This document shows positions 55,737-62,437 of a stretch of DNA of 64,000 bases, one piece after another. The position numbers and the translations under genes were made by a program. The notes under the pieces were generated by a model. The model had not been told where the DNA came from and searched no databases. It saw only the letters and a list, made by a program, of their open reading frames with translations. The stretch is taken from NCBI RefSeq assembly GCF_030064125.1, contig NZ_CP125957.1:3224001-3288000 (forward strand), read 5' to 3'. This stretch comes from Pseudomonas sp. G2-4 (GTDB lineage Bacteria; Pseudomonadota; Gammaproteobacteria; Pseudomonadales; Pseudomonadaceae). Positions within the stretch are counted from its first letter, which is position 1. Each line of letters opens with the position of its first letter.

Positions 55737-56651
55737 ATGAATCGTAATGACCTGCGTCGTGTCGACCTGAACCTGTTGATCGTGTTCGAAACACTGATGC
55801 ATGAACGCAGTGTAACCCGCGCTGCCGAGAAACTGTTTCTTGGCCAACCGGCCATCAGCGCCGCGCTGTCGCGCCTGCGCAGCCTGTTCGATGATCCGTT
55901 GTTCGTGCGCACCGGCCGCAGCATGGAGCCGTCGGCGCGAGCAGTCGAGATCTTCGCCCTGCTCTCCCCAGCCCTGGATTCGATTTCCACGGCGGTCAGC
56001 CGGGCGGCGGAGTTCGACCCGGCCACCAGCACCTCGGTGTTCCGCATCGGTCTGTCGGACGACGCCGAGTTCGCCCTGCTGCCCATGCTGCTCAAACGCC
56101 TGCGGGCCGAAGCACCGGGCATTGTCCTGGTGGTGCGTCGGGTCAACTACATTCTGATGCCAGGGTTGCTGGCCTCCGGGGAAATCTCCATCGGTGTCAG
56201 CTATACCGAAGATCTGCCGGCCAACGCCAAGCGCAAAGTCTTGCGGCGCAGCATGCCCAAAGTGCTGCGGGCTGACACGGCCCCAGGACGGCTGACCCTG
56301 GACGAATTCTGCGTCCGGCCCCATGCGCTGGTGTCCTTCGCCGGTGACTTGAGCGGTTTTATCGACGAAGAGTTGGGAAAACTCGACCGCAAGCGTCATG
56401 TGGTCTTGGCCGTACCGCAGTTCAATGGCCTGAGCACACTGCTGGCAGGCACTGACATCATCGCCATCGTGCCCGACTACACTGCCGACGCACTGACCGC
56501 CGCTGGTGGCGTACGCGCCGAAGACCCACCGCTTCCGGTGCGCAGCTTTGAGCTGCACATGGCCTGGCGCGGGTCCCAGGATAACGACCCGGGCGAGCGT
56601 TGGTTGCGTTCGCGGATTCAGATGTTCTTTGGGGACCCCGATAGCCTTTAA
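55737..56651 (+). CDS. mexT: LysR regulator MexT
   Basis: 304 residues from the ATG at 55737 (AGGA upstream). The start MNRNDLRRVDLNLLIVFETLMHERSVTRAAEKLFLGQPAISAALSRLR and DPLFVRTGRSMEPSARA, FRIGLSDDAEFALLPMLL, and PHALVSFAGDLSGFIDEELGK all match MexT as I remember it from P. aeruginosa. The frame is intact, with no sign of the inactivating insertion or deletion known there. It normally activates mexEF-oprN, which should follow; here it is followed by a 56-base gap and an integrase. Confidence 0.9.
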   Translation: MNRNDLRRVDLNLLIVFETLMHERSVTRAAEKLFLGQPAISAALSRLRSLFDDPLFVRTGRSMEPSARAVEIFALLSPALDSISTAVSRAAEFDPATSTSVFRIGLSDDAEFALLPMLLKRLRAEAPGIVLVVRRVNYILMPGLLASGEISIGVSYTEDLPANAKRKVLRRSMPKVLRADTAPGRLTLDEFCVRPHALVSFAGDLSGFIDEELGKLDRKRHVVLAVPQFNGLSTLLAGTDIIAIVPDYTADALTAAGGVRAEDPPLPVRSFELHMAWRGSQDNDPGERWLRSRIQMFFGDPDSL

Positions 56652-56792
56652 TGGAGTTCCAGTGAATTCCATAAAACTGTTTTATAACAATAGGTTATTG
56701 GTAATTTCAGTCCATTGCCGCCTGTCTATATCCAATGGATTCCACGACTCATGGGGGCATAATTGGGGGCAAATTTCGGTTCCTTGAAAAGG

Positions 56793-58073
56793 ATGCCCCC
56801 ACCGATGCCCCCAGATAATGCGGTCGTTTTCAAACGAAAACTCAGCGATGCCTTGATCCGCTCCCTGACAGAACCTGGCAAACACGCCGATGGCGAAGTC
56901 CCTGGCCTCTACTTGGAGGTCAGGGCGTCGAGCAAGGTCGGCAAATCCCCTTCCAAGGTGTGGCGATTGAAGTATCGGCTGCATGGCAAGGAAAACCGCT
57001 TCTCCATCGGCGCTTACCCCGACATTGGTCTCAAGGAGGCGCGCGACATCGCCCGCGGCGCACGCCGCGACGTGGCTAACCAAACCGCACCGCTCAAGGC
57101 CAAGACCGCCAAGATCGAAGCGCACCTGCTCAACGAGGTGCGCACCTTCGAATACGTAGCCAAGCAATGGATGACGTTCAAGTCTGCCGAGCTGGTAACC
57201 AAATCCATCTCGGGGTTTAACGGAGCGCTGAACAACCACATTTTGCCCGTGATTGGTAAAAAACCGGTCGGCGAGATCAAGCTGGAGCACATCACCACAA
57301 TCATTACGGAGTTGCGACGTCAGCGCACCATGGCCATGGCCCGGCGCGTGCGTACCATCATCCGTGCCGTTCTGGGTTTTGCCGAGGGGCGCGGATGGGT
57401 GGAACGCAATGTGGCGCTCAGCAACATTGAGGAGTTGAAGATCCGCCATGTCGTGACCAGCAACCCAGCGATCGAAAGGCCAGCCGACCTAGGCAGGTTT
57501 CTCCTGCGTCTGGATGACTGCAACGACGGCAGCGTTGCCGCCGCAATGCGTCTGCTGGTCATGTTGCCGGTCCGCCCAGGCGAACTGGTGCGGATGCGCT
57601 GGGAAGATGTCGACTTGGTGGGCGCCGATTGGCGTTATGTGGTGAGCAAGACCAAGCATCTGGATAAGAGCAAGCACATCGTGCCGTTGCCTGAGCAAGC
57701 CTTGGTTCAGTTACGCGAGCTACATAAAACCCGCGTGGTGGATGAAGAAGGCAAAGGCTGGGTGTTCGTCTCGCCGGTCTATCCGGGTCGTCCCATAAAC
57801 CCGACCTCCATGCTCAAGTCCTTTCAGCGTATCTGGCCGGAGTACAACATCACTGCCCACGGCTTTCGCGCCACCTACCGGACCATTGCCCATGAGCACT
57901 TAGGTATCGATCCAATCGTGCTCGAACTGTCCTTATCCCACCGGATGCCAGGTGCGTTGGGGGCTGTGTATGCCCGCGCGCAATTACTAGTGCAACGCCG
58001 GGAGGCGGCTCAACAATGGGCGAACTACTTAGACCAGTTGCGGCAAAACGCTGCGCACGTGACCTCAGATTGA
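56793..58073 (+). CDS. Tyrosine-type site-specific integrase (DUF4102 + phage integrase)
   Basis: About 426 residues; a TTG at 56763 or a later ATG may be the true start. N-terminal DUF4102 arm (LSDALIRSLTEPGKHADGEVPGLYLEVR.. GAYPDIGLKEARDIAR). Catalytic domain with R of PVRPGELVRMRW, HGFRATYR (H-x-x-R) and SHRMPGALGAVYARA with H and nucleophile Tyr. P4-like island integrases of this kind recombine at tRNA 3' ends. Repeats of TGGGGGCA upstream (56752-56770, 56791-56811) may be its arm sites. Confidence 0.92.
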   Translation: MPPPMPPDNAVVFKRKLSDALIRSLTEPGKHADGEVPGLYLEVRASSKVGKSPSKVWRLKYRLHGKENRFSIGAYPDIGLKEARDIARGARRDVANQTAPLKAKTAKIEAHLLNEVRTFEYVAKQWMTFKSAELVTKSISGFNGALNNHILPVIGKKPVGEIKLEHITTIITELRRQRTMAMARRVRTIIRAVLGFAEGRGWVERNVALSNIEELKIRHVVTSNPAIERPADLGRFLLRLDDCNDGSVAAAMRLLVMLPVRPGELVRMRWEDVDLVGADWRYVVSKTKHLDKSKHIVPLPEQALVQLRELHKTRVVDEEGKGWVFVSPVYPGRPINPTSMLKSFQRIWPEYNITAHGFRATYRTIAHEHLGIDPIVLELSLSHRMPGALGAVYARAQLLVQRREAAQQWANYLDQLRQNAAHVTSD

Positions 58074-58097
58074 GGATGCAGCGCAAGGAATTAGGAG

Positions 58098-58114
58098 ATG
58101 GAGTGGGAAACGAG
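58098..58114 (+). other. Possible attachment core, copy 1 (tRNA-Gly 3'-like)
   Basis: ATGGAGTGGGAAACGAG, 25 bases past the integrase stop, differs at one of 17 bases from the copy at 59765-59781 in the same orientation. Confidence 0.45.
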
Positions 58115-58245
58115 GCATGCATCAATTCCTATCGTCTGACTAAGGAGGGATGTAGTGACCTTGAAACCTTGGATAAGCACCCTATTCATCACACACTGCG
58201 GCAACTCAACAAGAAGTACGAGGGGGCTGTCCGCAGTTTAGAATG

Positions 58246-58264
58246 TAGCTTCGCATCGAAGCTA
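58246..58264 (+). terminator. Perfect 8-bp hairpin downstream of integrase
   Basis: TAGCTTCG-CAT-CGAAGCTA. A compact stem with a 3-base loop, no clear T-run. Confidence 0.4.
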
Positions 58265-58370
58265 TAGCGCAAGTGTGCTACAGCCAAATCGTGGAGTTTC
58301 CCTTTAGAATCAGAAATCCGATCAGCGCGTGCAGGCAATGCTATTTATTGAGTTTTATATTGCGCTAAAC

Positions 58371-58639
58371 CTATGGAACGTACGCCTTCCCCTGTGCCTC
58401 CACATTTTCCAGCCCGAGGGCTTGATCGATCGCGCTCAGTGCGCGCAGCATGCACGGCCGGCACGCTTGAGGTCGTCTTGTGAGGTGGCGGATGTGATCG
58501 TGAGATTGCCTTCGCGCAACAGCTGGCCACTGACGTAGACCACCCCGCGGTGCACCACGTCGGGTACATAGTCGCCGCGCGGCGCGGGCGGGTCGGGGAG
58601 CACGACACCGAGTTGGGCAAGCTTTGCGCACGAGATCAT
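58371..58639 (-). pseudogene. Broken RidA/YjgF family gene
   Basis: An intact ribosome site (AAGGAG) and ATG at 58639 lead into MISCAKLAQLGVVLPDPPAP RG.. VVYVSGQLLREGNLT, a RidA-family N-terminus. The frame derails near ACCAH; in the neighbouring frame the expected continuation reappears (CMLRALSAIDQALGLENVE) and then stops. The C-terminal half is missing. A decayed enamine-deaminase homologue. Confidence 0.75.
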
Positions 58640-58702
58640 GCGGGCTCCTTGTGATGGACAGACCGTCGGGAGCCGACAGCCTACTATCCGGAAACCTGCG
58701 GT

Positions 58703-59257
58703 TTACTTGCCCAGAATGTTCTTCAACGCAGCGGTATGGCCGGCCGGGTCGTTTACGCTGGACATCACTTCGATGATGGTGATCTTCTGATCGTTCATCG
58801 TCATCAACGAGGCCATCAGTAGTTTCAGGCCGTTGAAATCGTCGGTACCGTCCAGGCGGTACATCTTCAAGCCGTTCACCTGAATGGTCTTCTCGCTAGT
58901 CATGCGAAAGTTGGGTGACGTGGCCTGCTGCTTTTCCTTCAAGGTATCCACGGCAAGGCGAAACGCAGCGTCCGGGGTGGTGCCCGCAGTCGGCGCCGGA
59001 CCTTCGGTAACGATGATGGCCCGCTCGCTTTTCGGATCGAAGTACATCGTGCCGCCGTTCTCGCTGTTTAAGATACGGGCCTCGACGCCTTTCAGCGCGA
59101 ACTTCAGCTTGCCGCCTGCCAGGGACACCGATTGCGTGTCCGATGCCGCCGTAGCGGCTTTTTCAGGCGGAGCAGCAACTGCCATGGTGACCGCGCCACT
59201 CAAGGCAGCAAGCACGCACAAGGAACGGGTCCAGCCCAACAGCAAATGCTTCGACAT
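58703..59257 (-). CDS. Exported protein of unknown function
   Basis: 184 residues. Signal peptide ~1-29 (LCVLAALSGAVTMAVAA) then a ~155-residue periplasmic domain (SLAGGKLKFALKGVEARI.. MYFDPKSERAIIVTEG.. MYRLDGTDDFNGLKLLMASLM.. IIEVMSSVNDPAGHTAALKNILGK). No recognised family, though the shape recalls lipocalin-like or DcrB-like folds. A truncated copy of its last residues lies directly upstream at 59331-59369, so the locus was once duplicated. Confidence 0.7.
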   Translation of the reverse strand: MSKHLLLGWTRSLCVLAALSGAVTMAVAAPPEKAATAASDTQSVSLAGGKLKFALKGVEARILNSENGGTMYFDPKSERAIIVTEGPAPTAGTTPDAAFRLAVDTLKEKQQATSPNFRMTSEKTIQVNGLKMYRLDGTDDFNGLKLLMASLMTMNDQKITIIEVMSSVNDPAGHTAALKNILGK

Positions 59258-59330
59258 TGATAGCGCCTTTGTTTTCAGGCCGTCGAATACCGACGGCCTG
59301 TCGTGCGAACAGCCTAGCTTACTTGCCTGC

Positions 59331-59369
59331 TCACTTGCCCAGGATGTTGTTCACAGCCGCAGCGTGTCG
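59331..59369 (-). pseudogene. 3' tail of a second copy of the exported protein
   Basis: Encodes RHAAAVNNILGK plus stop, against GHTAALKNILGK at the end of the gene at 58703-59257. Upstream it joins directly to integrase sequence. Confidence 0.7.
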
Positions 59370-59540
59370 GATAGGTGCCCAAGGAGATGCGCTTTTTCTT
59401 GCCGAACCAGTAGTAGCGCAGATGCCACGATTTGCCACCGGTGGGTGTGACCACCAGGCCTAGGCCGTCAGTTTCGGGGATGCTGTAGGTTTTCTCGGCG
59501 GCCTGGCTTGCCGCACGGCCAGATCAGAGAGTGCCATCAT
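59370..59540 (-). pseudogene. 5' fragment of a second DUF4102 integrase
   Basis: ATG at 59540 or 59537, then ALSDLAVRQA. One or two bases out of frame, AAEKTYSIPETDGLGLVVTP follows, then GGKSWHLRYYWFGKKKRISLGTYP, all DUF4102 signatures. The reading ends abruptly at 59370, where it meets the tail of the duplicated exported-protein gene. Frameshifted and truncated, so inactive. Confidence 0.75.
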
Positions 59541-59696
59541 CAAACGCCTAAGTCGTGAGACTTGGGCTCGATGCTGCTGGTCATCCCGATCCAACCCCAG
59601 CAACAACCCGGAACCGGCGCCACCCGTACTCCTTGGCCTCAATTCTGGCCTCAAAAACGTTGGCTGTCGGTGGATTTTCGTGGCGTTTGCTGGAAC

Positions 59697-59723
59697 GAAA
59701 AAAGGAGCCGAAGCTCCTCTTTT
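59697..59723. terminator. Bidirectional terminator-like hairpin
   Basis: AAAAAAGGAGC-CGAA-GCTCCTCTTTT: GGAGC/GCTCC stem, CGAA loop, A-run before and T-run after. A typical terminator in either direction, near the integrase remnant. Confidence 0.75.
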
Positions 59724-59765
59724 CAAATACCTACAGACGCCAATGGAAGTCTGTAGATCACAATA

Positions 59766-59786
59766 TGGAGCGGGAAACGAGACTCG
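59766..59786 (-). other. tRNA-Gly 3'-end fragment, probable attachment core, copy 2
   Basis: On the minus strand the 21 bases CGAGTCTCGTTTCCCGCTCCA are the T-arm and acceptor end of Pseudomonas tRNA-Gly as I know it. No tRNA body precedes them, so this is a displaced att site rather than a tRNA gene. The minus-strand integrase fragment begins ~225 bases beyond it. Confidence 0.75.
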
Positions 59787-60008
59787 CATCCGGTGTCCGA
59801 CTCATTGAAATCTATAGGGTTTCTGTTATTCCTGAAGCAGGAATGGACTTGATTCTGGACTTGTTTTGAAGCTGTATCAAGAGCAAAAGCAGTAGCAATT
59901 CCAAGCCACGCTATCGAGGTCTATCGACAGCAAATCGGGGGAAGCAGTCATTCAGCCATGCAATCCAGCTCGCCGGATGTCAGCCCAAGCTTTGCTCCTG
60001 AGGGGAAT

Positions 60009-60042
60009 TGGCATAATATGCCAATGAATAAAAGTACCTTTT
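60009..60042 (+). promoter_or_regulatory. Candidate operator/promoter of the toxin-antitoxin pair
   Basis: Near-palindrome TGGCATAATATGCCA (60009-60023) and imperfect dyad AAAAGTACCTTTT (60030-60042) just before the antitoxin. ParD-type antitoxins bind such repeats to repress their own operon. Confidence 0.55.
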
Positions 60043-60063
60043 GGTATGCAACTGGAGCTAATT

Positions 60064-60345
60064 ATGGCGACGCGAAACGTTGTGCTCACCCCTCACCAGG
60101 AACAGGTTATCCAGGACCTGGTGCAGTCCGGCCGTTATCAAAATGCCAGCGAGGTAATGCGAGAAGGCTTACGGCTATTGGAGCAACGCGTCGCCGAAGA
60201 CACCGCCAAAATTGAGGCCCTGCGTAAGGCGACCTCGATCGGCATCATGGACCTTGAACACGGGCGCTTTACTCAGGTGAACGAAGGGGATTTGGAGCAC
60301 TGCCTCGAGGGCTTGAGCCTGGACGCCACCCTCCCCGCGCGCTAA
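60064..60345 (+). CDS. ParD/CopG-type antitoxin
   Basis: 93 residues from the ATG with GGAG 6 bases upstream. The N-terminal ribbon-helix-helix reads RNVVLTPHQEQVIQDLVQSGRYQNASEVMREGLRLLEQR, a signature of ParD and its CC2985 relatives, then a toxin-binding tail. It would bind the operator upstream and neutralise the ParE-type toxin that follows 9 bases later. Confidence 0.9.
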   Translation: MATRNVVLTPHQEQVIQDLVQSGRYQNASEVMREGLRLLEQRVAEDTAKIEALRKATSIGIMDLEHGRFTQVNEGDLEHCLEGLSLDATLPAR

Positions 60346-60354
60346 ACACTGAGC

Positions 60355-60711
60355 ATGCTGCAGTATCGGATTTCCAACGCCGCGCGCGCCGACATTGTCG
60401 ACATCCTAAGGCTCTCCCAGACGCAGTTCGGCGATCAAGCACGCCAGCGCTATCAGGCGCTGATCCTCACGGCGCTGCAAGCGATTGCCGACACGCCTTA
60501 TCGAGTTGGCAGCCACGACCTCGATGAGCTTGCACCGGGCCTTCGCAGCTATCACCTTATCTATTTACGGCAGCAGGCTAAACACCCCCATGGAACGGTC
60601 AAAAGCCCTCGCCATGTCGTGTTCTATCGCGTGGCAAGCGACGACGTGATCGAGGTCGTCAGACTCCTTCATGACGCCATGGAAGTGCAGTTGCACCTGC
60701 CTAACGATTGA
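60355..60711 (+). CDS. ParE/RelE-family toxin
   Basis: 118 residues. The N-terminus YRISNAARADIVDILRLSQTQFGDQARQRYQALILTAL is the ParE helical start, and the C-terminal HVVFYRVASDDVIEVVRLLHDAMEV the usual ending. Slightly longer than common ParE (~95-100), with an insert LRQQAKHPHGTVKSP. ParE proteins poison DNA gyrase. Immediately downstream of the antitoxin. Confidence 0.88.
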   Translation: MLQYRISNAARADIVDILRLSQTQFGDQARQRYQALILTALQAIADTPYRVGSHDLDELAPGLRSYHLIYLRQQAKHPHGTVKSPRHVVFYRVASDDVIEVVRLLHDAMEVQLHLPND

Positions 60712-61196
60712 TCACAGACATAGCCCCAAGGCTTAAGTGGCCGTGAACAGCAAAGGTGAGGCACATCCCTCTACGTCTCAATCTGAACGCCCAACGCTAT
60801 CACCCGATTCGGCACTGCCACACTATCGAGGTCGGCGGCGGGTTGATATCAAGCCCTCCCTCAAGGATGGCGTACCGGAAGAATTGATTTAAGCAGGTTC
60901 GGTACGTCTCCGCCGTTCAGCGTGTATTGGGCAGAACGCAGGTAAACTCTTCGCCGCCATAGCGAGCCACCAAATCGTAGGGGCGTCCGGAGTACCGCCT
61001 GCTGGTCTATCTTTGCTCACATCCGAACCGAGTCCTTACGCATCAGCAACTGCTCAAGGCTGTGTGGGGCCAATACGCCTCACCTCCGAGTATTCATGGA
61101 AGGCGGGCGTAAAAAGTCGAAGGAAACCCTCCCCCAGCCACGACAGCTCACTACCGAAATGGAGGTAAAAGCCTTCAAGTCGCGGTATACGAAGTT
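60712..61196. other. Intergenic stretch with gene remnants
   Basis: No intact gene. The first ~240 bases show nothing recognisable. The kdpE fragment lies at its right end. Confidence 0.6.
60985..61170 (+). pseudogene. C-terminal fragment of a KdpE-type response regulator
   Basis: From about 60990 one frame reads EYRLLVYLCSHPNRVLTHQQ LLKAVWGQYA, the OmpR-type winged helix of KdpE. After an interruption the end ETLPQPRQLTTEMEV follows near 61123-61167, like the KdpE C-terminus. The receiver domain and start are missing, and stops interrupt the frame. Confidence 0.65.
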
Positions 61197-62345
61197 TCAC
61201 TGATCCAAAGCTTCTGTGGCGCAGGCATTTGAAACGCCCCTGCTGGACTGCTCACGAGCGTAAATCGTCACGGAAGCGCGCAACTTACTGCCGCCGAAAA
61301 CACACATTTTGTCGAACGCCTTGTGGCTGACGGGAAGGTGCTGGCAATCAAGTGCCTGACGGTGCTGACTATGATCAATATCTGGATCATGCAGGTAGAC
61401 GAAGTCCTCATCGTAATCAGTGACAATGACCCAGTGTGGGGCTTTTGAGCGCGTCAGTCGGTAGCTGCTGATCAACACCAGGGGTTGACCGCCCTCCTTC
61501 AGTGCGAGGGCCAGGTCCAGTTGGTTGCTGCTCACCTGCTCCACATCACTCTGCGCGAGCTCGCTGCAGAACGCTTCGTGTACCAGGCGCATTACTTCTT
61601 TTTTATGCTCGTCGCGCACGCCGTCGAGAAATAGCGGACCTGTGATACTCACTTGCAAGCGTACTCGAAACCCCCGGCGCCAGGCCGCGAGTGCCAACCC
61701 TTGGGGACTGCAACCACCGTGCCCTGAAGTCATGAACACCGTGGTGGCTTCACGCCAGATCTGCAGTTCGTCCCTACGCCCGATTAAACGATCAGGTTGC
61801 AATGCCTTCATGGCCATCAAGAGGCAAGCCGGGCCGCAGGTAAACTCAGTGGTCTGTTGGTAGTAAGGTACCTGGAGCTCACGGTTTTCCCGATGCTGCA
61901 CAACGCGCTTTTCCAAGCGCAGCGCATGCAAATGGTCTTCGTAGTAGTCGTTTACCACGGCGAAGCGCCGGTACCCATTGCGCTCATAAAGACTGATGGC
62001 AACCGGATTATCCGGTCGGACTTCCAGTCGCAGGTAGGCGCAGTCGTTCGCGCGTGCGCACTCTTCCGCCTGATCCAGTAGCTGTTTCCCCAAGCCCAGG
62101 CCACGACTATGGGTGGCGATGGCGATGGAGTACAGACGCGCCAGCGAGGTGCCGCGGTGGAACAAGACCAGGCAGTAGCCCATCAATTGGCTCTCGGCCT
62201 GCGCGACGATCAGGCTGGCATGGGCTCGGCCGATCATCCACTGGAAACTGCGCGGCGTGAGCCGGTCATGAGTAAAGCACTGGTTTTCCAGTTCCAGCAG
62301 AGACTTCAGGTCATCATGTGTCGCCTTGCGAAATACCAGATTCAT
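61197..62345 (-). CDS. GNAT acetyltransferase fused to a C39-like peptidase
   Basis: 382 residues from the ATG at 62345. N-terminal GNAT domain (~1-150: MNLVFRKATHDDLKSLLELE, IAIATHSRGLGLGKQLLDQA, the CoA-binding RGLGLGK loop). C-terminal papain-like C39 domain: Cys in YYQQTTEFTCGPACLLMA (QxxxxTCGPAC, nucleophile Cys near 180), His in SKAPHWVIVTDYDEDF, plus an Asp. C39 domains cleave bacteriocin leader peptides at double-Gly sites. It is divergent from a RimK-like ligase, 92 bases apart, so the pair probably forms one pathway acting on a peptide or protein tail. Confidence 0.9.
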   Translation of the reverse strand: MNLVFRKATHDDLKSLLELENQCFTHDRLTPRSFQWMIGRAHASLIVAQAESQLMGYCLVLFHRGTSLARLYSIAIATHSRGLGLGKQLLDQAEECARANDCAYLRLEVRPDNPVAISLYERNGYRRFAVVNDYYEDHLHALRLEKRVVQHRENRELQVPYYQQTTEFTCGPACLLMAMKALQPDRLIGRRDELQIWREATTVFMTSGHGGCSPQGLALAAWRRGFRVRLQVSITGPLFLDGVRDEHKKEVMRLVHEAFCSELAQSDVEQVSSNQLDLALALKEGGQPLVLISSYRLTRSKAPHWVIVTDYDEDFVYLHDPDIDHSQHRQALDCQHLPVSHKAFDKMCVFGGSKLRASVTIYAREQSSRGVSNACATEALDQ

Positions 62346-62437
62346 ATAGCCGCCGTAAAAGTTGCGTAACGAAACGAGACTTTTAAAAAGTATCGTGCTT
62401 AATAGATAAGGACTTGTTCTCCAACGGACCTTCTCAT

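Noticed and set aside
59766..59786. Complete tRNA-Gly gene
   Set aside because: Only the 3' end (21 bases) is present; no D-arm or anticodon arm upstream on the minus strand.
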